Source: CAYPEL01 sp964409635
GTDB lineage: Bacteria; Pseudomonadota; Gammaproteobacteria; DSM-19610
Direction of reading: 5' to 3'
NCBI GenBank assembly: GCA_964409635.1
Contig: CAYPEL010000022.1
Span: 1-24,767 of the forward strand
Length of the DNA: 24,767 nt
In this document: one piece after another, positions 7,667-16,032 of the stretch
Position numbering within the stretch: position 1 is the first letter of the stretch
How the letters are laid out: each line of letters opens with the position of its first letter
The notes under the pieces: generated by a model
The model's input: the letters and a program-made list of their open reading frames with translations, nothing else
Told to the model about the DNA's origin: nothing
Database searches by the model: none
Translations under genes and position numbers: made by a program

Positions 7667-8704
7667 TCAGAAACGTTTTAAGGTATCAATAAATAATCTA
7701 TCCGCGGACAGATTTTGCGCAAGCAATAGCTCACGCACAAGCTGTAATACAGCCATTGGACCGTTCACATAAACATCGTGCCCACTTAAATCAGGGTAAT
7801 CCTGAGTAATCCGTTGCGCCGCTTGCACCATGGCCTGTTCATCCGGATCCAGCGTCATAAATTCTTTGCTACCTTCGTTTACCTGGGCGGCATCACTGAC
7901 GAGTGGAAAATACGCAAAATCGTCCAGCGCCGCTTCCCATGAACGGCAGTAATTTTCCAGGTAGTGTGCAGATAGCTTTCGGGTGATCCAGTACAGCCTT
8001 ATGGGCTGCGGAACATCAAGCGAAATCGCGTGCTCAATCACACTTTTGATGGGTGAGAACCCAGTATCATAGGCAATAAAAATTGCTGGGCGCCGGGATT
8101 CCTCATCAAGCACAAACCCACCGTATGGCCCTTCAATAGCTATTTTTTCACGCTGCTTCAGATTGGAAAATATGTAATCTGAAAATTCATCGCCGGCAAC
8201 CCTGCGCTGATGGAACTGTAGATACATACCATTACAGGGGCAGCTTGAAATTGATTTATTACGCGGTGTGATGCCCTTTATTTTTAGTGTTATGTGCTGA
8301 CCCGCCAAAAAACGCAAGGTCTGGCTGCGCGGTGTGCGCAAGGTCACCATGGCCACATCCTCAGCCGGAAATTCTTTCTTTTGTACCTGTGTGGTCAGCG
8401 TTTGCAAAGGAATATCTGCAACACTATTGGCTTCCTGGGCTTCCAGCTCCATATCCGATGCCGCACTGGCCCGGCACAGTAATACCTGCCCCTGCACCTT
8501 CTCTTGCGCACTCAACACGTAATCGTGGTGCCGGATTTCACCAATATCACCTTGCAATACCCGCGCCTTGCATTCACCACAGGTACCGTTACTACAATGG
8601 TAATTCAGGTTAAGTCCGGAGCGTAAGGCACCTTCGAGAATGGTTTCATCTTCCTCAACGAGGAATGTATGACCACTGGGCTGAATCTTGATTCGAGTTG
8701 TCAT
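7667..8704 (-). CDS. 2Fe-2S ferredoxin/FAD/NAD(P)H oxidoreductase
   Basis: 345-aa electron-transfer flavoprotein of the ferredoxin-NADP reductase superfamily, fused N-terminally to a plant-type [2Fe-2S] ferredoxin domain. Cluster ligands: C37, C42, C45 (CSNGTCGEC) and C77 (LLCRA). A FAD domain follows with NKSISSCP at the place of the usual RxYS motif, so Tyr is replaced by Ile. The NAD(P) domain starts IFIAYDTGFSPIKSVIEHA, where the usual GGTGxxP glycines read AYDTGFSP. Layout and length match CDP-6-deoxy-3,4-glucoseen reductase-like and oxygenase reductase components. No oxygenase is adjacent, so the electron acceptor is unknown. It is divergently transcribed from the DUF481 gene. Confidence 0.87.
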   Translation of the reverse strand: MTTRIKIQPSGHTFLVEEDETILEGALRSGLNLNYHCSNGTCGECKARVLQGDIGEIRHHDYVLSAQEKVQGQVLLCRASAASDMELEAQEANSVADIPLQTLTTQVQKKEFPAEDVAMVTLRTPRSQTLRFLAGQHITLKIKGITPRNKSISSCPCNGMYLQFHQRRVAGDEFSDYIFSNLKQREKIAIEGPYGGFVLDEESRRPAIFIAYDTGFSPIKSVIEHAISLDVPQPIRLYWITRKLSAHYLENYCRSWEAALDDFAYFPLVSDAAQVNEGSKEFMTLDPDEQAMVQAAQRITQDYPDLSGHDVYVNGPMAVLQLVRELLLAQNLSADRLFIDTLKRF

Positions 8705-8809
8705 AGCTTGATTCTAACTTCTTTTCGTATATGCTGACGCCGGTTGTTAAACTGCATGAACAATGAAACTCCTACAGTACACTAGCAAACAATATACGGA
8801 GAGAGACCA

Positions 8810-9832
8810 ATGAAGAAAAGGGTATTCTGGCAGATTCTGCCTCTGCTTCTGGGCAGCCAGCTATCATGGGCAGATACGATTGAGCTATCAAACGGTGACA
8901 AATTAACCGGTACAGTCACTGAGCAAACAGCCGGAAAAATCAAGATTGAAACTTCTTACGCTGGCACTGTTGAAGTTAGCCTGGCGGAAGTTGCTTCGAT
9001 GAACACCGAAACACCGATGCAGTTCGTGTTACAGGACGGTCAGGTTATTAATGGTACGGTACGCACCATGCCAGGCGGTGGGATTGAAGTAACAGGAAGG
9101 GATCAATCCAGCGTGCAATTACCTGGTTTGGCTTCGATCAGCTCGATAGGTGCGATACCACCCTCGGGCACATTGCCATTGGAATGGCATGGCGATGCAT
9201 CGTTGGCAGGTAATGTCACCAAGGGTAATACGGATACCAGTGCGGTAGGCCTGGCAACCCGGATAGTTGGCGAGCAAAAAGCTATCCAGCGTTTCACGGG
9301 TTACGCCAATTACAACAAGGAAGAAAGTAACGGCACAACGACTAAAAACCAGTACCTGCTGGGTGGCAAGTACGACCGCTTCTTCACTGAACAATGGTAT
9401 GGCTTTGCCGGTCTGGATTTTGAAAAAGACAAATTCAAAGATCTTGACCTGCGCAGTACGCTCAGCGCGGGCGCCGGTCACCAGTTCTACAACACCGACG
9501 AGCTGAAACTATCCGTTGAAGCGGGCCTGAGTTATACCGATGATAACTACATCAATGCCGAAGATGATGCCTACGCGGGTTTTATTTGGGGCGTCAACTG
9601 GGAACAAAAGTTCTTTGACGGCATGGTAGATTTCTACCATCGTCATCGTGGAATTCAGGGACTGGACTCTGCTGACAATACCCTTATCCACGCTGAGACT
9701 GGCGCACGCTTTCCGCTGGTTATGGGTCTGAACGGATTCATTGGATATGATATCGATTGGGATGGTGACCCACCCGAAGGCACTAAAAGTACGGATCACA
9801 CGTATAAAGCCGGGGTCGGCTACGCCTGGTAA
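8810..9832 (+). CDS. DUF481 outer-membrane beta-barrel protein
   Basis: 340-aa exported protein. Signal peptide MKKRVFWQILPLLLGSQLSWA with cleavage before DTIEL. Residues 22-115 hold two similar small beta units, LSNGDKLTGTVTEQ and LQDGQVINGTVRTM, each followed by a 'g.i.v....' strand. Residues 125-340 form the DUF481 barrel (relative of E. coli YdiY): alternating aromatic/hydrophobic strands such as WHGDASLAGNVTKGNTDT and QWYGFAGLDFEKDKF, ending in VGYAW with a C-terminal aromatic residue suited to BAM-mediated insertion. GGAGAGAG lies a few bases before the ATG, a strong ribosome-binding site. Function in this family is not well defined. The DUF3301 gene follows after 12 nt and probably shares the transcript. 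Confidence 0.9.
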   Translation: MKKRVFWQILPLLLGSQLSWADTIELSNGDKLTGTVTEQTAGKIKIETSYAGTVEVSLAEVASMNTETPMQFVLQDGQVINGTVRTMPGGGIEVTGRDQSSVQLPGLASISSIGAIPPSGTLPLEWHGDASLAGNVTKGNTDTSAVGLATRIVGEQKAIQRFTGYANYNKEESNGTTTKNQYLLGGKYDRFFTEQWYGFAGLDFEKDKFKDLDLRSTLSAGAGHQFYNTDELKLSVEAGLSYTDDNYINAEDDAYAGFIWGVNWEQKFFDGMVDFYHRHRGIQGLDSADNTLIHAETGARFPLVMGLNGFIGYDIDWDGDPPEGTKSTDHTYKAGVGYAW

Positions 9833-9844
9833 CGATTACGCTGA

Positions 9845-10135
9845 ATGAGCATTTTATTGCTACTGCTGCTGCTCGCGCTGGTCGTATTGCTCTGGCAAAG
9901 CAATATGTCGGCGCGGGAAACGGCCACTTCAGCCGCCCGGGACACCTGTTCCCGCCAGCAATTGCAGTTACTCGACGGAACCGTTGAACTGCAACGGATG
10001 AGACCCATCCGCAGCGAAACCGGCACACTGGTCTTCAGGCGTGTATTCCAGTTCAGTTACAGTCCAGATGGCACCATACGCCAAAGTGGCTTTGTGATTA
10101 TGCTGGGTAATCAAATAGAAAGTATTGGCCTTTAG
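9845..10135 (+). CDS. DUF3301-family small membrane protein
   Basis: 96 aa. An N-terminal hydrophobic helix (MSILLLLLLLALVVLLW) anchors a short soluble domain with the family signature CSRQQLQLLDGTVELQRMRPIR, then FRRVFQFSYSPDG and GFVIMLGNQIESIGL. The conserved Cys/Gln-Gln and the 'RRVFQFSYS' strand are what I recognise as DUF3301, a family of gammaproteobacteria of unknown role. It starts 12 nt after the DUF481 stop with no strong ribosome-binding site, so coupling to the upstream gene is likely. Confidence 0.82.
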   Translation: MSILLLLLLLALVVLLWQSNMSARETATSAARDTCSRQQLQLLDGTVELQRMRPIRSETGTLVFRRVFQFSYSPDGTIRQSGFVIMLGNQIESIGL

Positions 10136-10185
10136 CCCGCGATGCATCACCAGGCGTTGCAGATGCCGTGGTTGTTACAAGGTAA

Positions 10186-10214
10186 TTGCTGCATTTCAGG
10201 ATGGTCACTATACT
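10186..10214 (+). promoter_or_regulatory. Candidate sigma-70 promoter for the 10250-11206 gene group
   Basis: TTGCTG (10186-10191), exactly 17 nt, TATACT (10209-10214, 5/6 to the -10 consensus). The predicted start near 10221 leaves a leader of about 29 nt before the ATG at 10250. Confidence 0.5.
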
Positions 10215-10249
10215 AGTAGTCCTTATAGCACCGAATAATCGACCAGATA

Positions 10250-10489
10250 ATGCCATACTATATATACAAGATTACCCAAGGGCCTACCGCTTTAATCAAG
10301 CGCCTAGAAAAACTTGAAGAACATGAAACCTTCAAGGAAGCGAAAAACAAGGCTCGCGCCTTGCGCACCGAAATCAGCAGCCCCGATGACTACAGTATCA
10401 AGGTCATGTTTGCCGATTCAGAACTGGATGCCGAAGAAAAGCTGATGCAAAAACGCGCCGCGCCCATTCTTCGGGAATGGGAAAAATAA
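10250..10489 (+). CDS. Conserved hypothetical protein, 79 aa
   Basis: Small, highly charged soluble protein beginning MPYYIYKITQGPTALIKRLE, mostly predicted helix, with a FKEAKNKARALRTEI segment and C-terminal REWEK. It lacks signal peptide, Cys and membrane segments. The stop overlaps the next frame by 13 nt if that gene begins at 10477. I recognise it only as the type of short conserved protein found in gammaproteobacterial genomes; no function can be assigned. First of a likely three-gene unit behind the promoter at 10186-10214. Confidence 0.72.
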   Translation: MPYYIYKITQGPTALIKRLEKLEEHETFKEAKNKARALRTEISSPDDYSIKVMFADSELDAEEKLMQKRAAPILREWEK

Positions 10490-10968
10490 CGATTCCACGC
10501 ATGGTTGAGGAAGATGAATTTCGTTCTATTTACCATACCATCAATGAGCGGCGCTGTGCTTTCGAGAAAGCCATCCTAAGCCGCCATTGTGCCTGCCTGC
10601 ATGCAACCCGCTTTTATCTGGCTGATCGGGAGGGCGTCAGTTGTGAATCAGAAGCGGCGAACACACGCTGCAAGACTTTGCTTGAATTGTTGCGAAAGAG
10701 CGCAAGATTCGCCCTAAAGCTAACGACAATAGAAAGCCAATTACCCCACAACAAGGAAATAAAAGTACAAAATGGTGGCATGTCCGGACTGCAGTCAGTT
10801 CTCTATCCACAACTAAGCAGCCGGACTGATGTAGAAGATATAGCCGGATTATTAGCCTATGGTGTTAAAGTCTATGGCTCACTTGGAAATTTTCCCTTCC
10901 AGAAAATAACCCTGTATATCGCCCGGCACCAAGGCCGTAAACGCCGCACCCGGCCGGATCGTCATTAA
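10477..10968 (+). CDS. Cysteine-containing conserved hypothetical protein
   Basis: Up to 163 aa. Two starts are possible: ATG 10477, overlapping the previous gene by 13 nt, or ATG 10501 (MVEEDEFRSIYHTINERRC). The second begins where the conserved-looking sequence begins and is perhaps the true one, although neither has a well-spaced ribosome-binding site. Five Cys cluster in the first third (C27, C38, C40, C56, C65 in the longer form: RRCAFEKAIL, HCACLHATRF, GVSCESEA, TRCKTLL), suggesting a metal or Fe-S site. The rest is helical (LLELLRKSARFALKL), then GGMSGLQSVLYP and GSLGNFPFQKITLYIARHQGRKRR, a basic tail. No function is known to me. Confidence 0.72.
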   Translation: MGKITIPRMVEEDEFRSIYHTINERRCAFEKAILSRHCACLHATRFYLADREGVSCESEAANTRCKTLLELLRKSARFALKLTTIESQLPHNKEIKVQNGGMSGLQSVLYPQLSSRTDVEDIAGLLAYGVKVYGSLGNFPFQKITLYIARHQGRKRRTRPDRH

Positions 10969-10987
10969 TTTAGTCTGGAGCTGCCAC

Positions 10988-11206
10988 ATCAACAATCAAC
11001 TCAATGATGAAGAGATCGAGGCGCTGCAGAAAAAACTCGATGAATTACAGACCGAACACCGGGATCTGGATGATGTCATTCACCACCTCACCGTATCGGA
11101 CTATCCGGATCAATTACAGCTACAGCGATTAAAAAAGCGCAAATTACGGCTCAAGGATCTGATTAAAAAAATCGAAAGCCGCCTGATACCCGACATGGAT
11201 GCTTGA
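10988..11206 (+). CDS. YdcH/DUF465-family protein with apparent ATC start
   Basis: 72-aa frame ending at TGA 11204-11206. From codon 6 it reads NDEEIEALQKKLDELQTEHR, then DLDDVIHHL, YPDQLQLQRLKKRKLRLKD and ESRLIPDMDA: the full helical-hairpin pattern of YdcH/DUF465 proteins, including the 'LQRLKKRKLRLKD' core. No ATG, GTG or TTG exists in frame before the conserved part. ATC at 10988 lies 7 nt after GGAG (10977-10980), ideal Shine-Dalgarno spacing, and gives the expected length. Either this is a rare AUC start, or ATG was lost by mutation or sequencing error. Stop codons of this gene and the minus-strand gene at 11209 are 2 nt apart. Role of the family is unknown. Confidence 0.75.
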   Translation: MNNQLNDEEIEALQKKLDELQTEHRDLDDVIHHLTVSDYPDQLQLQRLKKRKLRLKDLIKKIESRLIPDMDA

Positions 11207-11208
11207 TA

Positions 11209-11877
11209 TTATTTCGCTTCGCTAACACGAACTGTCGCCACAGGAGAAACGGACTGCAGTGTTGCACCGTCTATTTCAGTATACCGCCTGACTTGTACAT
11301 ACAGCTGTCTGGCGTGGCCAAGTGGGTAATTAACGGAGGTTTCATACGGCTGCCAACTTGCACCAAAGAAATCCGGTGATGCGCTGACTCTAATCTGTCC
11401 CGCGTCACCCTGCACCTGCGTTCTGACCTGTACCGCACCAGGCATGAGTGCCGCGGCATCAAGACCGGTAATTTTCAGCCTGCCGGTTGCTTCAGTAGAG
11501 GCTGATAACCCGGCACAGACGGGTTCTTTGCGCCAGCCTGACTCCAATTTGAGCACTAACATTCGAGGCTCAAATAATGGCCCCAACTCACGCCTTTCTG
11601 CCTGATAACCCGGCCGGGAAACCGTTACCTGCAGCGGGCTTGCCGGCACTGACCGAAATCTGGCCACACCCCGCTCATTGGTAACCAGGGAACCAAATTG
11701 GGAACCGGCCGCAGCCGTGCCGAGACAAACTGCTGCACCACTCAACGCTTCTCCAGTCGCAACATCCATCACTTGAATATCCAAACTCGCACCCTGCCCG
11801 GCTGCACGCACGCCCGCCTGCGGCATGGCGATTAAGAAGCCTGCCAAAAGAGCAACAAGATAGCCGTTTTTATTCAT
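11209..11877 (-). CDS. Secreted protein with carboxypeptidase-regulatory-like (Ig-fold) domain
   Basis: 222 aa. Signal peptide MNKNGYLVALLAGFLIAMPQ up to about residue 26. Residues about 31-112 look like a CarboxypepD_reg/SpaA-type beta-sandwich: SLDIQVMDVATGEALSGAAVCL, GSLVTNERGVARFRSVP, LQVTVSRPGYQAERREL, MLVLKLES, the 'ttde.G.a.f..lp.g.y.v.v...Gy' pattern. Two Cys (AAVCLG, EPVCAG) could form a disulfide. The C-terminal part (DAGQIRVSASPDFFGASWQPYE) has beta-strand character and resembles the extracellular 'S.d..n..Wqpy' segments of adhesin-like proteins. GGGGAG lies 8 nt before the ATG. It is divergent from the gene at 12121 with a CRP-type site between. The function is unknown; an exported binding or structural role is inferred. 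Confidence 0.72.
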   Translation of the reverse strand: MNKNGYLVALLAGFLIAMPQAGVRAAGQGASLDIQVMDVATGEALSGAAVCLGTAAAGSQFGSLVTNERGVARFRSVPASPLQVTVSRPGYQAERRELGPLFEPRMLVLKLESGWRKEPVCAGLSASTEATGRLKITGLDAAALMPGAVQVRTQVQGDAGQIRVSASPDFFGASWQPYETSVNYPLGHARQLYVQVRRYTEIDGATLQSVSPVATVRVSEAK

Positions 11878-11962
11878 AAGAATCGCTCCCCTTTTTAATA
11901 CCGTATCAACCAGAAACCATGAAAAGTATAACCCCTTATTTAAGGCTGCAATACTGCCTTTA

Positions 11963-11978
11963 TGTGAACCCCATCACA
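11963..11978. promoter_or_regulatory. CRP/Vfr-type binding site
   Basis: TGTGA-ACCCCA-TCACA, both half-sites perfect to the CRP core TGTGA-N6-TCACA, in the 243-nt gap between the divergent genes at 11877 (minus) and 12121 (plus). On the minus strand TTGCAG (11951-11946) and TATACT (11930-11925), with a short 15-nt spacer, may be a promoter; its start near 11918 would put the site centre about 52 bp upstream. Another CRP/FNR-superfamily protein could use the site instead. I see no clear promoter on the plus side. Confidence 0.65.
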
Positions 11979-12120
11979 AAAAACCGATATTACATGCATT
12001 AAGTGAGAGCCAACACACATTAAGATTCTGCTAATTATTTAATAATCATTTCCCAGATGCCGCTGTTTACATAGGGATAAATATTTAATCCAGACTTTAA
12101 TATCCACCAGGCAAAACTCC

Positions 12121-13077
12121 GTGATACCAAAGACAATACAATTGGCTGAAAATTTATCTCTCGAGGAATATGGGACTGAGGAAACTCAATTGGCCCGTGA
12201 CCTCGCCGGACGTATTCAACAATTACAAAATATAAAAAAAGAAAAGCTCAGGGCAGCAGGTTTAGAACAGACAAAATCCGCTAAAGCGGTTACCCAGCGG
12301 ATGACTTTCAACCCGTTACACCCTTCCATGGAGTTACCGCCAGAGCAACTGATCCGCCTGATGGGCATGCACGCTCAGCAGTTAGCAATAGAAGCGCGCA
12401 AACACAAACCATCAAATCAGAAAACAACAGCTTCAGACAGCAAGCATATTGCACCTGGCCTGTTGGAACTGGAATATTCAGATGAATACGAAACATCCAG
12501 ATCCTATAAACTGCTCGCTGCTACTATTCTCATACTGGTCTGTGTGTCAGGCTATCTCATTCAGAAATATCTGGCCGATAAACCGGTGGCTGTATCGCCC
12601 AATCAAGCTGTTATCGAACCAACTCTCCCGGCAAACGAACCTGCCCCTGTTCTGAAACAAGCCGCCCCAAAACCAGCCGCTACAACCAAGTCGGACAAAA
12701 TAGTCAATGGGGGAAAATCACTGAACACTGGTACTTTACCAGCCGCAGTCATTCCGGCAGAAATAAATGCACCCGCTGGAATAACGGTTATTAACGAACT
12801 CCCAACGACTGACTCCATGTCTGTTATAGAAGATACTATCGAGATGGGCAGTGACGACTTGAGCACCGAACCGGAGTCCGGTATCCAGCCAACAATTGGC
12901 CTAACTGAGGGATTTCCCGGTGATGAAACCGGCTCCACAACACTGACAAGCACAACCGATACGACACCAACTGCCGATACCCCAGAAACCGATGCAACAA
13001 ACAGCCTCGATATTCAAGCAACAGAACTACCCACTACGAATCCATACGACAGCACATTCCCGGAAGAAGATTTATAA
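12121..13077 (+). CDS. Single-pass membrane protein with Thr/Pro-rich tail, unknown function
   Basis: 318 aa from a GTG start (12121), with only a weak AGG upstream. Residues 1-128 are soluble and helical (QLARDLAGRIQQLQNIKKEK; PPEQLIRLMGMHAQQLAIEA). One TM helix lies at about 130-148 (KLLAATILILVCVSGYLI). The remainder, about 170 residues, is low-complexity, Thr/Pro/Ala/Glu-rich and acidic toward the end (TSTTDTTPTADTPETDAT), presumably periplasmic. There is no signal peptide before the TM, so the orientation is N-in. No enzymatic motif is seen. The stop overlaps the convergent M16C gene's stop by 6 nt. It does not match a family I know; a scaffold or cell-envelope role would be guesswork. 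Confidence 0.7.
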   Translation: MIPKTIQLAENLSLEEYGTEETQLARDLAGRIQQLQNIKKEKLRAAGLEQTKSAKAVTQRMTFNPLHPSMELPPEQLIRLMGMHAQQLAIEARKHKPSNQKTTASDSKHIAPGLLELEYSDEYETSRSYKLLAATILILVCVSGYLIQKYLADKPVAVSPNQAVIEPTLPANEPAPVLKQAAPKPAATTKSDKIVNGGKSLNTGTLPAAVIPAEINAPAGITVINELPTTDSMSVIEDTIEMGSDDLSTEPESGIQPTIGLTEGFPGDETGSTTLTSTTDTTPTADTPETDATNSLDIQATELPTTNPYDSTFPEEDL

Positions 13078-16032
13078 CTGGCAAATCTCCAGGCCCAGCT
13101 GTTCGCAATCATGCTGCTTAGCTGCATTGGTTATCACCGCCGTACTGGCATTCTCAGGCCGCAGGTAGCGTTCTCCCACACGCTGTAAATCATCCAGGCT
13201 TACAGCCAGTACGCGCTGGCGGAATTTCCGGCGCTGCTCGGGGGAACGGCCATACAGCGCATTATAGAAGGCATCTTTTGCCTCACCTGCCGGAGAACCG
13301 GGTTTATCAATGGCGCCGATAACGCCCAGTATCGCTTCTTCGACCTGACGCGGTTGGTGTTTATCTTCAAGCAGCCACTGCACAGACTGATCAAAGTCAG
13401 CCAATGTTTCTGACATGCGCGGATCACGGTAAGAATAAAACCGGAATGCCGCATTATCCGCATCATGGCTGGCGCCACCACCATAGGCACCACCCTGCTC
13501 ACGGATTGCCCGGTGTAAATAGCCGTTACGCAGAAAACCGGCCAGCACAGACAACACCGGCGCATCGGCATGATCGACAGCAACAGTTGGGTAAGCCCTG
13601 GCGCAGAAATTCACCTGGGTATTGGTTACCCAGCATTGCTTAACACGCTGTTGAACTGGCTTTGCCGCAAACGCACTGCCCTGACCCGGTTGCGCTACAT
13701 CTTTCCAAAGAGCAATTAATTCCTGCAAATGCTTTTGACGGTATTCCTCTTCCCCCACTAACAAAAACTGTCTGGGCGCGGCCAAAACCTGCGCATGAAT
13801 CCGCTGGAATTTATCTGCCAGATTTTGAATCTCCGGGGTTCCGGTCAAACTATCATCCAACGATTTCAGAAAATGAATACCCGCCAGGCCACTTAAACGG
13901 TGCTGCAGTGCAGCCCCGGCACTGAGGCCACTGGATGCCGCAGACATCGCCAGTCCATGCCCATTACCGGTAACACTTTGCTCGCTGCGGGCGCGTAGTT
14001 GGGCGATCAATTCACGGATACGTTCAAGCTCATCAAAACGCGGCTGCTGCAGGGTTTCACGCAGCAGGCCGGACATCGCCTGATAGTTGCGCAGCAACGC
14101 TTTACTGGAAAAAACCAGGTGACCACTGAGCGACTGCACATCGTCCGTTTTGCTGCGTATAGAACTGGTTACTGATAAACCGCCGGTAATACTCGATTGC
14201 AAAGCCTGGGTCTGAAGATAGTCCCGGCCACCACAACCCAGTTGCGGCAAACAGCGGGTGTAGTAAGGCAGTACGTCCAGTAGCTCATCATCCAGCTGTG
14301 GCAGATCCACAATAATCTGTTCGTAGACCAGGCCATTGGTACCTTGGTCGTAAACCGAGACAGGCAGCGTATCACCGTCTGTTGTGGAGCCATGCGCGAT
14401 ATGCATTTCTGCAGGCACATCTTCCAGACCGACTTTGGGCAGAACTTCAGGATCATCTTCCTGCTGCTGGCGTGCCATCAGGTCTGCAGACAGTTTTATC
14501 ACCGCCTGTTGTTGTGGGGTGGAAAGTGTGCTTTTTATCGCCGCTAGCCGCATAGCTTCGGCTTGATCGCGCCGTTCCGCCAGCCCGGTGTCCGGCACCA
14601 ATGTCAGGCGTACACGGTGCTGATTATTGAGTAAGCGATCATGCACCAGTTGTTTAATATAGTCCGGATCTTCAATGTTTTTACCAAGTATCTCCAGTAC
14701 CGGGTCGATATTCAACAACGCGACCGGATCAGCATGGTGTGTCGCCGCAGACAAGCCTTCCAAAATTAAATGCAAGCCATAAGGATAACCATCACCTGAC
14801 ACTTCGCGTTGCCCCAACTCAAGCTGATGCAACACCGCCTGCAAGCGCTCCAGTGGTATCCCGTTTTCAGCAACTTCCTGCAGGACGGATAACACCAGCT
14901 CCTGTACCGCCTGGGCGTGTTCCGGCCGGCTGCCTTCCAGGCCGCACATAAAACTCATTTCCCGGTTGGATGATTCCAGTCCACACAGAGGCGATGGCGC
15001 ACTGCCCAGGCTGGATGTTTCCAACGCACGGCGCAGCGGTGATGCGCTATCATCGAGTAATACACCATCCAGCAGGTGTGCTTCTAACTGTTCCAATAAT
15101 TCAGTGCTGCGGCCCAGTAACCAGCCCAGTACAATGTGGGTTTTATCTTCAGCCGGTTCGGATGGATCGAGCGCATAACTTTGCTGGACGGTCACCGGCG
15201 CGTGATAGCGTTTCTCATCCGGCACATCGATATGAATATCAAGCCGGTCGAAGCGTTTTAATACACATGCTTCAAAACGCTCCTGGTGTTGGTAGGCTGA
15301 AATATCACCGTAGGTCATGAATACCGCATTAGAAGGATGATAGTGAGTTTTGTAAAATTTCTTCAGCCCTGCGTACGACAGATCAGGGATACATTCCGGA
15401 TCACCACCGCTGTTATAGTGATAGGTGGTGGACGGAAACAGGTATTGGGTTAACGTTTGCCACAACACGCTAACCGGCGGACTCATGGCGCCTTTCATCT
15501 CATTGAATACGACCCCCTTGAATACCAGCTCACTGTCAGTCTCATCCGGTTTTTCAAACTCGATGCGGTGGCCTTCCTGGGCAAAATCCAGTTCGTGCAG
15601 ACGCGAGAAAAATACCGCATCCAGATACACCTCAAGCAGGTTGTTGAAATCCTTTCTGTTCTGGCTGGCGAAAGGATACGCCGTCCAATCACTGGAGGTG
15701 AAGGCATTCATAAAGGTATTCAGCGACCGGCGGATCATCATGAAAAACGGATCGCGCACGGGATAGCGTTCACTGCCACACAGCACCGTATGTTCCAGCA
15801 TATGCGCGACACCGGTTGAATCCATGGGCACAGTACGCAACGCAACCAGGAAAACATTCTCCGGATTATCGGCTGCCAGGTGATAGTGCGCCGCGCCCGT
15901 AACACGGTGCCGGTACTCCTCGACCGTCAGCTTGAGCGTGGCGATGGGTTCACTGCGGATCCATTCAAAAGCGGGATGGATCTTGGCGGGTGCGGCAGCA
16001 GGGGTCTGCTGGTCGGCGATAACTGAACTCAT
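13072..16032 (-). CDS. M16C metallopeptidase (presequence protease/PreP-like)
   Basis: 986-aa zinc peptidase of the pitrilysin/insulinase clan, subfamily M16C. The inverted zinc motif HxxEH is H77-M-L-E80-H81 (GVAHMLEHTVLCGS), and the third ligand is probably E178 in VVFNEMKGAMSPP; the spacing matches PreP. Further family signatures: RDPFFMMIRRSLNTFMNAFTSS and TAYPFASQN, YLDAVFFSRLHELDFAQEGHR, and the Arg/Tyr pair of the second half near GGAYGGGASHD. Two M16 halves joined by an M16C-associated linker fit the length. Such enzymes degrade short unstructured peptides inside a closed chamber; no signal peptide is seen, so the location is cytoplasmic. AGGGAA lies about 8 nt before the ATG. The gene is monocistronic. 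Confidence 0.93.
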   Translation of the reverse strand: MSSVIADQQTPAAAPAKIHPAFEWIRSEPIATLKLTVEEYRHRVTGAAHYHLAADNPENVFLVALRTVPMDSTGVAHMLEHTVLCGSERYPVRDPFFMMIRRSLNTFMNAFTSSDWTAYPFASQNRKDFNNLLEVYLDAVFFSRLHELDFAQEGHRIEFEKPDETDSELVFKGVVFNEMKGAMSPPVSVLWQTLTQYLFPSTTYHYNSGGDPECIPDLSYAGLKKFYKTHYHPSNAVFMTYGDISAYQHQERFEACVLKRFDRLDIHIDVPDEKRYHAPVTVQQSYALDPSEPAEDKTHIVLGWLLGRSTELLEQLEAHLLDGVLLDDSASPLRRALETSSLGSAPSPLCGLESSNREMSFMCGLEGSRPEHAQAVQELVLSVLQEVAENGIPLERLQAVLHQLELGQREVSGDGYPYGLHLILEGLSAATHHADPVALLNIDPVLEILGKNIEDPDYIKQLVHDRLLNNQHRVRLTLVPDTGLAERRDQAEAMRLAAIKSTLSTPQQQAVIKLSADLMARQQQEDDPEVLPKVGLEDVPAEMHIAHGSTTDGDTLPVSVYDQGTNGLVYEQIIVDLPQLDDELLDVLPYYTRCLPQLGCGGRDYLQTQALQSSITGGLSVTSSIRSKTDDVQSLSGHLVFSSKALLRNYQAMSGLLRETLQQPRFDELERIRELIAQLRARSEQSVTGNGHGLAMSAASSGLSAGAALQHRLSGLAGIHFLKSLDDSLTGTPEIQNLADKFQRIHAQVLAAPRQFLLVGEEEYRQKHLQELIALWKDVAQPGQGSAFAAKPVQQRVKQCWVTNTQVNFCARAYPTVAVDHADAPVLSVLAGFLRNGYLHRAIREQGGAYGGGASHDADNAAFRFYSYRDPRMSETLADFDQSVQWLLEDKHQPRQVEEAILGVIGAIDKPGSPAGEAKDAFYNALYGRSPEQRRKFRQRVLAVSLDDLQRVGERYLRPENASTAVITNAAKQHDCEQLGLEICQL

